A DNA stretch of 64,000 nt. Source: Aggregatibacter segnis ATCC 33393 (GTDB taxonomy: Bacteria; Pseudomonadota; Gammaproteobacteria; Enterobacterales; Pasteurellaceae). Shown in pieces: positions 36,411 through 48,052 of the stretch. Each line of letters opens with the position of its first letter. Position 1 is the first letter of the stretch. The translations under genes were made by a program, and so were the position numbers. The notes beneath the pieces are model-generated. The model worked only from the letters and a program-made list of their open reading frames with translations, was not told the origin of the DNA and ran no database searches. The DNA lies in contig NZ_GL622200.1 in assembly GCF_000185305.1 (NCBI RefSeq), positions 384,216-448,215 of the forward strand. Direction: 5' to 3'.

Positions 36411-38261
36411 TTAATGTGTGCTCGTGCTGGTTGTTGTTCTATTGGCACGTTTACGATCCGTTTCCGTTAATAATTTTTTACGAATACGGATAGATTGTGG
36501 GGTGATTTCCACCAATTCGTCATCATCAATAAATTCAATGGCTTGTTCAAGGCTCAATTTAATTGGTGTGGTTAACGCAATGGCGTCATCCTTACCGGAA
36601 GCGCGCATATTGGTGAGTTTTTTCCCTTGTAAGCAGTTCACAGTTAAGTCGTTAGAACGGCTGTGAATACCGATGATTTGACCTTCGTACACTTCGGCGC
36701 CGTGATCGATCATCAGTTTGCCGCGCTCTTGCAAGCCCCATAACGCGTAAGCCAAGGCTTTACCTGTCGCATTGGAAATCAATACACCATTTTTACGCTG
36801 ACCGATTTCGCCCGGTTTCACATCATCGTAATGACTGAAACTAGAGTAGAGCAATCCGGTACCGGAAGTCATGGTCATGAATTCATTACGGAAACCGATT
36901 AAGCCACGGCTTGGGATCACATATTCTAAACGTGTACGTCCTTTACCATCCGGCACCATGTCTTTTACTTCACCTTTGCGGATACCAAGAGCTTCCATTA
37001 CCGCGCCTTGGTGTTGCTCTTCAATGTCGATGGTGACTTGTTCAAACGGTTCTTGTTTGTGTCCATCCACTTCTTTAAAGATGACTTTTGGGCGGGAGAC
37101 AGCTAATTCGTAGCCTTCGCGACGCATATTTTCGATTAACACGGATAAATGCAATTCACCACGACCGGAAACACGGAATTCATCCGGGTTTGGGGTTTCT
37201 TCTACGCGCAATGCTACGTTATGCACAAGCTCTTTGTTTAAGCGCTCTAAAATCTGACGAGATGTCACGTATTTCCCTTCTTTACCGCAGAAAGGTGAGG
37301 TGTTAACGCAGAAGAACATGGTGACGGTTGGTTCATCAACGGTTAATGCCGGCAAGGCTTCTACGTTGTTGATGTCGCAAATGGTATCGGAAATGTTGAG
37401 CTCACCAAGGCCGGTAATCGCCACGATGTCGCCTGCGCTGGCAATGTCTTCTTCATAGCGTTGTAATCCAAGGTGACCTAACACTTGTCCGATTTTACCG
37501 TTGCGGGCTTTTCCGAAACTGTCGATGATAGTCACGCTTTGGTTTGGTTTTACCGTACCACGTTTAATACGACCAACACCGATAACACCAACATAGCTGT
37601 TGTAGTCTAATTGGGAGATTTGCATTTGGAACGGGGCGTTGAGTTCCACTTTCGGTGGTTCAACGTATTTGACGATGGCTTCAAATAAAGGGGTCATGTC
37701 AGCAGCTAAATCGTCGTGTTCCAAACCGGCAACGCCGTTTAAGGCGGAGGCGTAAATAATTGGGAAGTCTAACTGTTCGTCAGTGGCGCCAAGATTGTCG
37801 AATAAATCGAATACTTGATCTACTACCCAGTCAGGGCGTGCGCCCGGGCGGTCAACTTTGTTGATGACCACGATCGGTTTTAAGCCGTGGGCAAAGGCTT
37901 TTTGCGTCACGAAACGGGTTTGTGGCATCGGGCCGTCAAAGGCATCTACCACTAATAATACGCAGTCCACCATGGATAAGACGCGTTCTACTTCGCCACC
38001 GAAGTCCGCGTGTCCCGGGGTGTCCACAATGTTAATACGGTAGCCGTTCCAATTAATGGCGGTATTTTTTGCCAAAATGGTAATGCCGCGTTCTCTTTCG
38101 ATATCGTTAGAGTCCATCACGCGCTCATCCGCATCGCCGCGGGTGGCATCGAAGGTACCGGATTGTTGTAATAATTTATCGACTAATGTGGTTTTGCCAT
38201 GGTCAACGTGGGCAATGATTGCGATATTACGCAATTTGTTAATGTCTATTTGATCTGTCAT
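36411..38261 (-). CDS. typA: Ribosome-associated GTPase TypA/BipA
   Basis: Translation-factor GTPase related to EF-G that aids 50S assembly and stress adaptation. 616 residues, close to the usual 605-610. G1 [15 protein letters not shown] (about 18-32), switch region [14 protein letters not shown]3 [12 protein letters not shown] and G4 [10 protein letters not shown] are all visible. The C-terminal domain contains the conserved [20 protein letters not shown] stretch. The extra length is a Thr/Ser/Arg-rich tail. Confidence 0.97.
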   Translation of the reverse strand: MTDQIDINKLRNIAIIAHVDHGKTTLVDKLLQQSGTFDATRGDADERVMDSNDIERERGITILAKNTAINWNGYRINIVDTPGHADFGGEVERVLSMVDCVLLVVDAFDGPMPQTRFVTQKAFAHGLKPIVVINKVDRPGARPDWVVDQVFDLFDNLGATDEQLDFPIIYASALNGVAGLEHDDLAADMTPLFEAIVKYVEPPKVELNAPFQMQISQLDYNSYVGVIGVGRIKRGTVKPNQSVTIIDSFGKARNGKIGQVLGHLGLQRYEEDIASAGDIVAITGLGELNISDTICDINNVEALPALTVDEPTVTMFFCVNTSPFCGKEGKYVTSRQILERLNKELVHNVALRVEETPNPDEFRVSGRGELHLSVLIENMRREGYELAVSRPKVIFKEVDGHKQEPFEQVTIDIEEQHQGAVMEALGIRKGEVKDMVPDGKGRTRLEYVIPSRGLIGFRNEFMTMTSGTGLLYSSFSHYDDVKPGEIGQRKNGVLISNATGKALAYALWGLQERGKLMIDHGAEVYEGQIIGIHSRSNDLTVNCLQGKKLTNMRASGKDDAIALTTPIKLSLEQAIEFIDDDELVEITPQSIRIRKKLLTETDRKRANRTTTSTSTH

Positions 38262-38566
38262 TGAGAATTCTTAAGCCTAAGCTAATAATAAAAAAAGAGA
38301 TAATTTTCTGACCGCACTTTTAGTGCCAAAAATGCGAAAGGCGCAGATTATACAACTTTTTATGAGGGTCTGCTATGAATAAATGGGAGAAAATTTGAAC
38401 AATAAAAAGTTGGTTTTATAAAAAATAAAAAAAGGCTTTTGATGAAGAAAATTCAAGTGAATGAATCAAATACTTTTATGAAATTAGGCCAGAATATGCT
38501 ATTTTTATACGCATTCTTTTTCCCCATTTTATCTTAATTAACTCACGTCTTAGAGGATTTACTAGT
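38262..38566. other. Divergent promoter region of typA and glnA
   Basis: About 305 bases with no gene. It contains one uptake signal (ACCGCACTT at 38311-38319) near typA and an A+T-rich stretch before glnA with a TATGCT-type -10 candidate at about 38496. I see no clear sigma-54 site, in line with the lack of rpoN in the lpt-pts cluster. Confidence 0.5.
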
Positions 38567-39976
38567 ATGTCTAACGCGATTGACAATGTGTTTAAACTCA
38601 TTGAAGAAAATGACATCAAATTTGTGTTACTTCGTTTTACCGATATTCAAGGCAAAGAACATGGTGTTTCTTTACCTGTGAGTTTGGTTGACGAGGATTT
38701 ATTTGAAGACGGCAAAATGTTTGACGGTTCCTCTGTAGAGGGTTGGAAAGCGATTAATAAGGCTGATATGTTATTAATGCCGATTGCCGAAACTGCCGTT
38801 GTCGATCCTTTCGCGCAGATTTCAACGTTGTCTCTCCGTTGTAGTATTGCGGAACCGACAACGATGCAAAGCTATGATCGTGACCCGCGTTCAATCGCAC
38901 TTCGCGCAGAAAATTATATGCGCTCCACCGGCGTGGCGGATCAAGCGTTCTTCGGGCCAGAACCGGAATTTTTCCTCTTTGATGATGTGCGTTTTGATGT
39001 GTCAATGAACGGCAATTCTTATCAAGTGGATGATGTTGAAGCCGCATGGAACACCAACAAGCGTTATGAAAACGGCAACAATGCCTATCGTCCGCTGAAA
39101 AAAGGCGGCTACTGCGCGGTGGCACCGATTGATACGGCACATGATATTCGCTCCGAGATGTGTTTATTAATGGAAGAAATGGGCTTGGTGATTGAGGCGC
39201 ACCACCACGAAGTGGCTACCGCAGGACAAAATGAAATTGCCACGAAGTTCAACACCTTAACCTTGAAAGCGGATGAAACCCAAATTTATAAATACATCGT
39301 GCATAACGTGGCAAAAGAATATGGCAAAACCGCCTGTTTCATGCCAAAACCGATTACCGGTGATAATGGTTCGGGGATGCACTGTAATATGTCCTTGAGC
39401 AAAGACGGCAAAAATATTTTCCAAGGGGATAAATATGCAGGGCTTTCAGAGACCGCACTTTATTACATCGGTGGTATCATCAAACATGCGAAAGCGTTAA
39501 ATGCCTTCACCAACCCAAGTACCAACTCTTATAAACGTTTGGTACCGGGCTTTGAAGCGCCGGTGTTGTTGGCGTATTCCGCAAGCAACCGTTCGGCGTC
39601 GATTCGTATTCCTGCCGTGACCAGCCCGAAAGCCATTCGTGTGGAAGCACGTTTCCCGGATCCGTTGGCTAACCCTTATTTAGCCTTTGCGGCGTTATTA
39701 ATGGCGGGCTTGGATGGTGTGGTGAATAAAATTCATCCGGGCGATGCGATGGACAAAAACCTTTATGATTTACCACCGGAAGAATTGAAAGATATTCCTT
39801 CTGTCGCCGGTTCTTTAGAAGAAGCGTTAAATGCCTTAGAAAACGATTTTGAATTCTTAACACAAGGCAATGTGTTTACTAAAGAATTTGTACAGGCATT
39901 TATTAGCGTAAAACGCAAAGAAGTGACACGTTTAAATATGACACCACATCCGGTGGAATTTGAAATGTATTACTAA
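38567..39976 (+). CDS. glnA: Glutamine synthetase, type I
   Basis: Makes glutamine from glutamate, ammonia and ATP; forms a dodecamer. 469 residues. [18 protein letters not shown], the active-site block [46 protein letters not shown] and [11 protein letters not shown] are family signatures. Tyr400 in [10 protein letters not shown] matches the adenylylated Tyr of GSI-beta enzymes, so control by an adenylyltransferase is possible. Its own terminator follows directly. Confidence 0.97.
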   Translation: MSNAIDNVFKLIEENDIKFVLLRFTDIQGKEHGVSLPVSLVDEDLFEDGKMFDGSSVEGWKAINKADMLLMPIAETAVVDPFAQISTLSLRCSIAEPTTMQSYDRDPRSIALRAENYMRSTGVADQAFFGPEPEFFLFDDVRFDVSMNGNSYQVDDVEAAWNTNKRYENGNNAYRPLKKGGYCAVAPIDTAHDIRSEMCLLMEEMGLVIEAHHHEVATAGQNEIATKFNTLTLKADETQIYKYIVHNVAKEYGKTACFMPKPITGDNGSGMHCNMSLSKDGKNIFQGDKYAGLSETALYYIGGIIKHAKALNAFTNPSTNSYKRLVPGFEAPVLLAYSASNRSASIRIPAVTSPKAIRVEARFPDPLANPYLAFAALLMAGLDGVVNKIHPGDAMDKNLYDLPPEELKDIPSVAGSLEEALNALENDFEFLTQGNVFTKEFVQAFISVKRKEVTRLNMTPHPVEFEMYY

Positions 39977-39991
39977 TAGCGAGAGAAAAGA

Positions 39992-40019
39992 AAAGGCGGT
40001 TTGATACCGCCTTTATTTT
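39992..40019 (+). terminator. Terminator after glnA
   Basis: AAAGGCGGT and ACCGCCTTT form a 9-bp stem with a 5-base loop, followed by ATTTTT. Confidence 0.85.
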
Positions 40020-40027
40020 TGCTTAAA

Positions 40028-40067
40028 AAGTGCGGTCAAAAAAACAAATGAATTTTCGACCGCACTT
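40028..40067 (-). terminator. Inverted uptake-signal pair ending the TerC-family gene
   Basis: AAGTGCGGTC (40028-40037) and GACCGCACTT (40058-40067) pair across 20 bases, with an inner A/T stem. T residues follow on the - strand, just after the TerC gene stop. Confidence 0.7.
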
Positions 40068-40074
40068 AGATGGT

Positions 40075-40800
40075 TTAAAGTTCCATGCCTAAGCGTTTAC
40101 GCATTTTTGTATTCAACACTTCCACAAAGACGGAAAAGCCCATGGCGAAGTAAATATAAGCTTTCGGTACATGGAAACCGAAGCTTTCGATAATTAACGT
40201 AATACCGATTAGAATCAGAAAGGCGAGTGCTAAAATTTTGAACGTCGGGTGGCTTTCTACAAAATCACCAATTGGTTTGGCGGCAAACATCATCATGCCG
40301 ACAGCAACAATAATCGCCGTGACCATAATTTCAATTTGATTCACCATGCCCACTGCGGTAATGACGGAATCCAGTGAGAACACGATATCAAGCAAGGCAA
40401 TTTGAATTAACACACCGATAAAACTCACTTTTTTGCTGATTTCATGGTGTTCTTCTTCTGTATGAGGTGTCATGGCTTCACGAATTTCATTGGTACTTTT
40501 AACGATTAAGAACAAACCGCCGAAAAACAGAATTAAATCTCGGCCGGAAACACCTTTACCAAAGAGCTCAAACAGAGGCTCTGTTAGATGCATCATCCAA
40601 GAAAGGGTCAATAGAAGTAAAATTCGAGTGCCCATGGCAAGGCTTAAGCCGATAATACGTCCCGGTTGTCGTTGTTTGGGAGGCAACTTAGCAACGAGAA
40701 TGCTGATTAAAATGATGTTGTCGATACCCAACACAATTTCCAGTGCAGTGAGGGTAAATAAGGCGACTAACGCCTCAGGGCTTAATAGCCATTCAAACAT
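40075..40800 (-). CDS. TerC-family integral membrane protein
   Basis: 241 residues, about seven helices, inner membrane. The conserved LEIVLGIDNIILISILVAKLP (quoted in part: EIVLGIDNIILISILVA) near the N-terminus and DIVFSLDSVITAVGMV near 140, each with an acidic residue inside a helix, are hallmarks of the TerC family. Members are linked to metal efflux, particularly manganese, and to protection of secreted proteins from wrong metals. The cytoplasmic loop near 110-122 has an acidic/His stretch (HTEEEHHE). The substrate is inferred from the family only. Confidence 0.88.
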   Translation of the reverse strand: MFEWLLSPEALVALFTLTALEIVLGIDNIILISILVAKLPPKQRQPGRIIGLSLAMGTRILLLLTLSWMMHLTEPLFELFGKGVSGRDLILFFGGLFLIVKSTNEIREAMTPHTEEEHHEISKKVSFIGVLIQIALLDIVFSLDSVITAVGMVNQIEIMVTAIIVAVGMMMFAAKPIGDFVESHPTFKILALAFLILIGITLIIESFGFHVPKAYIYFAMGFSVFVEVLNTKMRKRLGMEL

Positions 40801-40864
40801 AATGTTTCCTTAAAGTACAAATGGGTGCGCGATCATATAGCTTTGACGATGAAATGAAAAGAGG

Positions 40865-41533
40865 CTAAGTGTTCTGCTGCACAAATTGTTGCAGAATTTC
40901 GTGGGTAAATGCTTTACGCAAGTAAAAACCGAGAGGAAGCGTATCGATAATTTCCCCATTTTTACCAATACCTTTGGTTAACGACTTACTGTTAGCTCCT
41001 TTCGGGCGGAGTTGCAAGACTTCACCTAAACACGCATTAATTTTATCCAGTTGACCTAGCACAATGTAATCCATGAGTTCTTCCCAGTCTCGTTGTAGTT
41101 GGCGTTCTTGCTGTTCGCTAGGTTGCCAGAGAATCGGCGTACCGATGTGTCGTTCTGCCAAGGGAATAGAACGGCTTCCTTCTATGGGAATCCAAAGCAC
41201 GCGGGACAACTTATGGCGCACATGGGAATTTTGCCAATTCACACCACTATTTTGGATGAGAGGGGCAAGACTCACGAACGTGGTTTCCAAAGGATAGCCT
41301 TGAGCATTAATAGGGATCGTTTTTAACTCAATACCTAAATGGCGGAAGTCCTGTTCCGCTTTGCTGCCTGCCGTTGCACCCAGTGCTGTTTCAAGCAGCA
41401 TACCCACCCAGCCTTTATCACGTTTTAAATCCGGAGGCACGGGAATGCCGAGTTGTGTCGCTAACTCGCCAAAACTGAGTCCGGCAATGGCTTGCGCGCG
41501 GGAAAGAAGTTCTTCAGTCGTTTTTGGGATCAT
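40865..41533 (-). CDS. mutH: DNA mismatch repair endonuclease MutH
   Basis: Nicks the unmethylated strand at hemimethylated GATC after activation by MutS and MutL. 222 residues. The catalytic D-x6-E-x-K pattern is visible as Asp62, Glu69 and Lys71 in [32 protein letters not shown] and TFVSLAPLI are family blocks. Its start overlaps the ogt stop by 4 bases, pairing two DNA-repair genes. MutH implies Dam methylation in this organism. Confidence 0.96.
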   Translation of the reverse strand: MIPKTTEELLSRAQAIAGLSFGELATQLGIPVPPDLKRDKGWVGMLLETALGATAGSKAEQDFRHLGIELKTIPINAQGYPLETTFVSLAPLIQNSGVNWQNSHVRHKLSRVLWIPIEGSRSIPLAERHIGTPILWQPSEQQERQLQRDWEELMDYIVLGQLDKINACLGEVLQLRPKGANSKSLTKGIGKNGEIIDTLPLGFYLRKAFTHEILQQFVQQNT

Positions 41534-42069
41534 TGGTGATATTTCTTGAAAAAACGAGGCTTAACGGTTTCTTTGCCTTTATCAATGTAAGGGATATTTT
41601 CCAGCTGAAGCAGAAAACGTTTAGCGACTAAGCCGCCACCGAATCCGGTCAGCGTTCCGTCTTTGCCTAAAATACGATGGCAAGGAATAATAATACTAAT
41701 CGGGTTGCTCCCGACTGCGCCACCCACCGCACGCACCGCATTGGGGTTCTCAATGCGTTTGGCTAACTCGCCATAACTTGTGGTTTCTCCATGGCCGATT
41801 TGGCGTAGAGCCTGCCAAATGCGTTGCTGAAATGGTGTGCCTTGTGGTGCTAGTGGAATGTCATCAAAACGTTCCGGTTCTCCGTTGAAATACCGCTCAA
41901 GAGCGGAACACACCTGCGTAAACAGGGGTAAATCGTTGTTTTCCTGCCATTTGGGATTGGGCGCAAATTGTTCCAGCTCAAAATCCAAATGGGTTAAATA
42001 CGTGCCATCGGATAGCATCAGCAATTTGCCTACAGGCGATGGGTAATAACGGTAAAAAAGTGCGGTCAT
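41530..42069 (-). CDS. ogt: Methylated-DNA--protein-cysteine methyltransferase
   Basis: Removes O6-methylguanine lesions by irreversible transfer to its own Cys. 179 residues. The acceptor Cys130 lies in the signature [14 protein letters not shown], and [20 protein letters not shown] is the helix-turn-helix DNA-binding part. No AraC-type adaptive-response domain is fused, so it is Ogt rather than Ada. An uptake signal precedes the start. Confidence 0.95.
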   Translation of the reverse strand: MTALFYRYYPSPVGKLLMLSDGTYLTHLDFELEQFAPNPKWQENNDLPLFTQVCSALERYFNGEPERFDDIPLAPQGTPFQQRIWQALRQIGHGETTSYGELAKRIENPNAVRAVGGAVGSNPISIIIPCHRILGKDGTLTGFGGGLVAKRFLLQLENIPYIDKGKETVKPRFFKKYHQ

Positions 42070-42140
42070 ATTTTTCTCTATTTTACAAAAATAAAAGCGT
42101 ACCGAAGTACGCTTTATATTATGCGGAATTTTTATGCCGA

Positions 42141-43574
42141 TTAGAAACGGTAATTGAGGTTTAAACCGTAAAGGTTGGCAGATGCTTTTGTGGTGTAATC
42201 TGCTTCAACAACGAGCAAGCCTTTAATATTTTGTGTTTCAACAAAGTGTTTTTTCTTGCCACGTAAATGAGAAAAACCAACATCAACAGATAAATCCGGT
42301 GTGAATTTATAGGTTGCACCTAAGCTATACCACATACGATCCGTGTCAGGAATTGACGCAGATAAATGTTGTTTACTTGCAGCTTGATCGTATGCTAAAC
42401 CGGCACGTAAAGTGAGCGCATCACTGAAGTTATAGGTTGTACCAACAGCGAAGCGAGAATTGTTTTTGTATTCTTCTTTCTTCGCAAAAGCTTCATAGCC
42501 GGAGCCATCTTGGTATGTACCACGTAATTCTTTGAAACGGTTCCATTCCGTATATTTATAGCTATAGTGAACCGCCCAGTGATCGGTTAGTTGATGGAAA
42601 CCGGAGAATTCCCAGTAGGCTGGTAATTTCAAGGTTAAGCTACCTTCAGCGACATAAGGCGTTAATGCACCTTGATGTTGTTGTAAGCTAAGTGCATTGC
42701 GATCGGTAAAGTCAATATCGATTTTGGAATGATAAGCTAAACCAAGGCGGTTATCTTGGTTAAATTCATACATTAAACCGGCATTCCAACCAAATCCCCA
42801 AGCATTATCTTTTAAATGTACGAGGGAGTCCTGTTTATCTAAGCTTTTTAAGTTATTGATGGTTTTTTGGGCTAAAGCATCAGCGACTGCTTGTGGAACA
42901 GTTGGATTTTTAGCGCGGATTGCCCCACTTAATCGGCTTTTTACATTGCTTTCGCCCATGACTGCGAGCATATTTTTAACGCCGGTAATGGCAATCCCTG
43001 CGGTACGTTCAACTTCAGCTTTGGCATAAACACCATTAATTCCTAGACCGGCAGTTAAATTATCAGTGATTTTGTATGAGCCGCTTAGGTTTAAGTTAAT
43101 TGTTGTTAAATCGGTTACCCCACCGAAAATGCCGGCATCGTAGTCACGAGAGTATTCACTTTTTAAACCAAAGTTAACATTCATTCCCGCGCCTAAAGCA
43201 AATTTGTCATTGAGCGGAGAAACAAAATACATGTTAGGGATAAAGGCACCTGGAACAACGCTATTTGCATTTGCGTTTCCGGTCGCAAGCTTTAATCCGC
43301 TTGCGGTGGTAGCCGTTACCGGACCATACATGTGAATGCGTGAGTCTACATAAACACCGCCTGCAGAAAATTCTTTTTGTTTGAAGAGGCTCATTAATGC
43401 CGGGTTAGTGGCGACTACAGAGGCGTTATCGGCCATTGCCGCTTCACCTGCATAAGCGCGGCCTAAACCAGAGGTAGAAACCTCCGCTAATTGGAATGCG
43501 GCAGCGGATGCACCGGTTGCAGCACCAAGAAGAAGAGTAGAGAGTAGTGTTTTTGTCAATTTGCTCGTTGTCAT
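42141..43574 (-). CDS. fadL: Long-chain fatty acid outer-membrane transporter FadL/OmpP1
   Basis: Beta-barrel channel for long-chain fatty acids and other hydrophobic compounds. 477 residues from the ATG at 43574 (MTTSKLTKTL), which has AAGG about 7 bases upstream; the longer frame adds 15 residues before a clear signal peptide. The mature N-terminus AAFQLAEVSTSGLGRAYAGEAA forms the conserved hatch (quoted in part: FQLAEVSTSGLGRAYAGE), and NPALMS follows. The protein ends in Phe (LNLNYRF). It is divergent from a YfcZ-family gene, as in E. coli. Confidence 0.94.
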   Translation of the reverse strand: MTTSKLTKTLLSTLLLGAATGASAAAFQLAEVSTSGLGRAYAGEAAMADNASVVATNPALMSLFKQKEFSAGGVYVDSRIHMYGPVTATTASGLKLATGNANANSVVPGAFIPNMYFVSPLNDKFALGAGMNVNFGLKSEYSRDYDAGIFGGVTDLTTINLNLSGSYKITDNLTAGLGINGVYAKAEVERTAGIAITGVKNMLAVMGESNVKSRLSGAIRAKNPTVPQAVADALAQKTINNLKSLDKQDSLVHLKDNAWGFGWNAGLMYEFNQDNRLGLAYHSKIDIDFTDRNALSLQQHQGALTPYVAEGSLTLKLPAYWEFSGFHQLTDHWAVHYSYKYTEWNRFKELRGTYQDGSGYEAFAKKEEYKNNSRFAVGTTYNFSDALTLRAGLAYDQAASKQHLSASIPDTDRMWYSLGATYKFTPDLSVDVGFSHLRGKKKHFVETQNIKGLLVVEADYTTKASANLYGLNLNYRF

Positions 43575-43804
43575 TTTGTTACCTTTTTCTGCGCCTGCCC
43601 GAAGGTGACGTCTGATCAAAGTTTATTGATTGTTATTTAAAAGTTGGTCATTCTAAGAAAGGCAGGGAGGCGGAGCAACGTTCTTTTCGGTTTTTATAAA
43701 GTGTTCAGACCAGTCAGACAGGAAAAGTGCGGTCAAATTTTGTATTGTATTTTAATAATGTTAAAATAATTGAAAGTTTCAACTGATTTTATAAAGGAGA
43801 GAAT

Positions 43805-44095
43805 ATGAGTTCGTTAAAATGCCAAGCAGAAGAAGCCAAAGTGTGTTGTTGTGTTGATGTTGGCACCGTCATTGATGGTTCTGATTGCACCATTGATTTT
43901 GAACAGGTTTATGCAACAGAAGCGCAGGCAAAAGAAGCATTAGCCTATTTAACTGAAAAAGCGAGAGCGGCAGAAAGCGAACCGTGCAATATTAACAGTG
44001 AAATAAGTGCGGTGGAAAATGGTTTTAAATTGAAAGCAACATTTGAATTTAGCTGCCAAGCAGAATCGATGATTTTCCAGCTTTCTACTCGATAA
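43805..44095 (+). CDS. YfcZ/YiiS family protein (DUF406)
   Basis: 96-residue cytoplasmic protein of unknown function. The cysteine-rich N-terminus (KVCCCVDVGTVIDGSDC) and a central FEQVYATEAQAKEALAYLTEKAR-type helix (quoted in part: YATEAQAKEALAYLTEKA) match the family. Seven Cys in a small protein suggest metal or redox chemistry, which is inference. AAAGGAG precedes the start. Location next to fadL matches E. coli yfcZ-fadL. Confidence 0.88.
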   Translation: MSSLKCQAEEAKVCCCVDVGTVIDGSDCTIDFEQVYATEAQAKEALAYLTEKARAAESEPCNINSEISAVENGFKLKATFEFSCQAESMIFQLSTR

Positions 44096-44110
44096 TTTAT
44101 CGTGTAAAAA

Positions 44111-44150
44111 AAAGAAAGGCTTAAGTTTGAAGACTTAAGCCTTTCTTTTT
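44111..44150. terminator. Bidirectional terminator between yfcZ-like gene and murA
   Basis: AAAGAAAGGCTTAAG (44111-44125) and CTTAAGCCTTTCTTT (44134-44148) form a 15-bp perfect stem with an 8-base loop and T runs on both strands. Confidence 0.9.
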
Positions 44151-44162
44151 TAGGTTTTCAAA

Positions 44163-45458
<1,296 letters not shown>

Positions 45459-45716
45459 TTAAGCCGGGTGATTAAGTAAGCGTTCGCGTTTCCATTTTTC
45501 AACGGTATAAGTGCGGATAGAAAGCGCGTGGATTTCATTGCTGGATATGTGGTTTAGAAGCGGGGCGTAAATCATTTGTTGTTGTTTGACTTTGGAGAGC
45601 CCTTCAAACTGATCACTGACAGCGATGACACCATAATGTGCGTTTTCACCTTGTACATACACTTCATCAAGATTAAGCGCTTCTTTTAAAATTCTTTCGA
45701 TTTCTTGAGTTTCCAT
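45459..45716 (-). CDS. ibaG: BolA-family protein IbaG
   Basis: 85-residue BolA-like protein linked to iron-sulphur and acid-stress functions through monothiol glutaredoxins. The start at 45716 (METQEIERILKEAL) overlaps the mlaB stop by one base and is preferred over a longer frame that would run 90 bases into mlaB. The conserved BolA region HYGVIAVSDQFEGLSKVKQQ with the invariant His is visible. Confidence 0.9.
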   Translation of the reverse strand: METQEIERILKEALNLDEVYVQGENAHYGVIAVSDQFEGLSKVKQQQMIYAPLLNHISSNEIHALSIRTYTVEKWKRERLLNHPA

Positions 45717-46075
45717 TAAATATTTCCATCTTGTGGGATAAATTGAGTAAGCCAATCGGATAGGCCGAAAAGATCTGCCAATGTCAGTAATTCCGAAGGT
45801 GGGCACTGTAAAACTTGTACACGACCTTTAAGCAATTGGGTTTGGTTGTGTTGTAAAAAGTCACACAATAAAGCAAAACCGGCAGAATCTATGCGAGTAA
45901 CCTGGCTTAAGTCCCAATAGATATTTTGTTCTGCCGATGCTTTTCCCAATAAAAAAGAAGCACGTTGCTGCCATAGTGGCAACAACGTGTTACGAGATAA
46001 CTCTCCTGATAATTGGAGCGTTATTCTATCATTATTTACTTGTGATGCCCAACGTAAACTTTGTGTCTGTTGCAT
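45716..46075 (-). CDS. mlaB: MlaB, STAS-domain subunit of the Mla transporter
   Basis: 119-residue cytoplasmic STAS protein that stabilises the MlaF ATPase dimer. The core motif VTRIDSAGFALLCDFL near 60-75 includes the Ser used in the STAS helix. It is 3 bases downstream of mlaC in mlaFEDCB order. Confidence 0.9.
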   Translation of the reverse strand: MQQTQSLRWASQVNNDRITLQLSGELSRNTLLPLWQQRASFLLGKASAEQNIYWDLSQVTRIDSAGFALLCDFLQHNQTQLLKGRVQVLQCPPSELLTLADLFGLSDWLTQFIPQDGNI

Positions 46076-46078
46076 GGC

Positions 46079-46717
46079 TTATTTGCTCAGTGTAATTGGC
46101 GTATCAGCAGCTTTTTGTAGTTGCGCGCTGAGGGCATCCAATCCTTGTTTGCGAATGATCGGGCTCCATTCTTGTTGCTTAGTATTTACCATGCTCGCAC
46201 CGCCTGCGGTCATGTCATACACCTGCCATTGTCCTGTTTTGCTGTTTTTATACCAATAGAAATCCACATTTAACGGTGGTTGATTATTCGGCTGTGCCAC
46301 TTTGACATTCACAATCGCAAGGCTACCGGATTCTTCTTTCATTTTGCCGATTTGGATACTTTGATCGCTATACATGGTTAATACTTGGGCATAAACCTGT
46401 TCAATGTATTTGTCCAATACAGCGAAATAACGATCTCGTTGTTCTTGCGTAACGGTTTGATAGTTTTGGCCCAAAATTTTAGAACCGGCATATTTCACAT
46501 GAACGTAAGGCATTAAATCTTGACGCACGATGGTTTTTAAATAATTCGGATCTTGTTTAATTTTGTGTTGATTGCTTTTGATATCATTAAACAACTTATT
46601 GGATACTTTCTGCGTTAAATCATAGGGTGTATCTTCCGCGATGGCTTGTTGTACAGCAAAAAGTGCGGTGAAAATAACTAATGTTTTTGCTAACCAGTAT
46701 TTTACATTTTTCAACAT
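46079..46717 (-). CDS. mlaC: MlaC, periplasmic phospholipid carrier
   Basis: Shuttles phospholipids between the outer-membrane MlaA complex and inner-membrane MlaFEDB. 212 residues with a signal peptide (about 1-27, ending AIAED). The Ttg2D/tol-tolerance domain shows LKTIVRQDLMPYVHVKYAGSKILG (quoted in part: VRQDLMPYVHVKYAGSKILG) and a C-terminal WYKNSKTGQWQVYDMTAGGAS. One uptake signal lies near its signal peptide. Confidence 0.94.
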   Translation of the reverse strand: MLKNVKYWLAKTLVIFTALFAVQQAIAEDTPYDLTQKVSNKLFNDIKSNQHKIKQDPNYLKTIVRQDLMPYVHVKYAGSKILGQNYQTVTQEQRDRYFAVLDKYIEQVYAQVLTMYSDQSIQIGKMKEESGSLAIVNVKVAQPNNQPPLNVDFYWYKNSKTGQWQVYDMTAGGASMVNTKQQEWSPIIRKQGLDALSAQLQKAADTPITLSK

Positions 46718-46737
46718 TGAGAGTTTCTCCTATCACG

Positions 46738-47244
46738 TTATTTATTCGTCGCTTCCGAGGTTTCGGTAGCTTCTTTTTTCTCTTTATCGCCATATAAGAA
46801 TTGACCAATCAAATCTTCTAATACCATGGCAGACTTCGTATCGACGATTTTATCGCCGTCTTTCAACATTGCAATTTCGCCATCATCAAAGCCAATGCTG
46901 AGGGCAATATATTGCTCACCCAATAAGCCGGCTGTTTTAATGGATAACGAGCTGGTTTCTGGGATCTTATTGTATTCTTGGTTAATAGCAATGGTCACTT
47001 TGGGCAAATAGCTTTGCGGATCCAATTCAATTTCGGAGACACGCCCCACAACAACACCACCTACTTTAAGCGGAGCGCGGACTTTAAGACCACCGATATT
47101 ATCAAAAGTCGCATATATACGATACGATTTGGTTTCGCTGAAGCCTTGCACATTAGCCACTTTTAAACCTAAAAAAATCAGTGAACCGATACCGAGCAGT
47201 AAAAATAAACCCACCCAAAATTCATATTTAATAGTTTGTCGCAT
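46738..47244 (-). CDS. mlaD: MlaD, MCE-domain subunit of the Mla transporter
   Basis: 168 residues: one N-terminal membrane helix (WVGLFLLLGIGSLIFLGL), then an MCE domain (about 40-115, YATFDNIGGLKVRAPLKVGG) that forms the periplasmic hexameric ring carrying lipid. The C-terminal tail is Lys/Glu/Thr rich. The order and the short gap to mlaC fit the operon. Confidence 0.95.
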   Translation of the reverse strand: MRQTIKYEFWVGLFLLLGIGSLIFLGLKVANVQGFSETKSYRIYATFDNIGGLKVRAPLKVGGVVVGRVSEIELDPQSYLPKVTIAINQEYNKIPETSSLSIKTAGLLGEQYIALSIGFDDGEIAMLKDGDKIVDTKSAMVLEDLIGQFLYGDKEKKEATETSEATNK

Positions 47245-47266
47245 AAGATTTCCTTACAAACAGAGA

Positions 47267-48052
47267 TTAATTTGCGCCGAACATAATGGCAGTCAGCACA
47301 AAGTCTAAACCGAGGACGACTAATGAAGCATGCACTACCGTTCTGGTGGTGGCTTTGCTGATGCCTTCGGAGGTTGGAATACAATCGTAGCCGTTAAATA
47401 ACGCGATCCAAACGACCGCAATGGCGAAAAATACACTTTTGATCGTGCCGTTTAAAATATCATGGCTCCAAGTTACCGAGCTTTGCATTACGGACCAGAA
47501 ACTGCCCGCATCTACGCCTTTCCAATCGACACCGACTAAAGAACCACCCCAAATACCGATGGCAATAAAGATGATAGAAAGAATTGGCATGGCAATAATT
47601 CCCGCCCAAAAACGTGGGGCAATGACACGACGTAATGGATCAACTGCCATCATTTCCAAGCTAGATAATTGTTCCGTGGCTTTCATTAAACCAATTTCGG
47701 CGGTTAATGCGGAACCTGCTCGTCCGGCGAATAAAAGTGCGGTCACAACCGGGCCTAATTCTCGAAGCAGGGATAAAGCGACCAATTGCCCTAAACTGGT
47801 TTCCGCGGAGAAATCCACTAATACCACATACCCTTGTAAACCAAGCACCATACCGATAAATAAACCGGAAAGCATGATGATTAATAAAGACTGTACGCCA
47901 AGCACATGTAATTGTTTAATAAACAAAGGAAAATGCTTGCGAACTTGTGGTTTGCCAATTAATGCGCCGAACAGTAAAAAACCGGCACGTCCAAGTGCTC
48001 GTCCAAAATTAATGGCGTGACGGCCAAACGTTGAAATCAAATTTTCTAACAT
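47267..48052 (-). CDS. mlaE: MlaE, permease subunit of the Mla transporter
   Basis: 261-residue integral membrane protein. Conserved blocks [41 protein letters not shown] (quoted in part: [20 protein letters not shown]) and [13 protein letters not shown] define the MlaE family. Its start lies inside the 3' end of mlaF, a 7-base overlap. Confidence 0.95.
   Translation of the reverse strand: MLENLISTFGRHAINFGRALGRAGFLLFGALIGKPQVRKHFPLFIKQLHVLGVQSLLIIMLSGLFIGMVLGLQGYVVLVDFSAETSLGQLVALSLLRELGPVVTALLFAGRAGSALTAEIGLMKATEQLSSLEMMAVDPLRRVIAPRFWAGIIAMPILSIIFIAIGIWGGSLVGVDWKGVDAGSFWSVMQSSVTWSHDILNGTIKSVFFAIAVVWIALFNGYDCIPTSEGISKATTRTVVHASLVVLGLDFVLTAIMFGAN

Noticed and set aside
45717..45806. A longer IbaG with 30 extra N-terminal residues
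   Set aside because: The extension lies in mlaB in another frame; the ATG overlapping the mlaB stop fits the family length.
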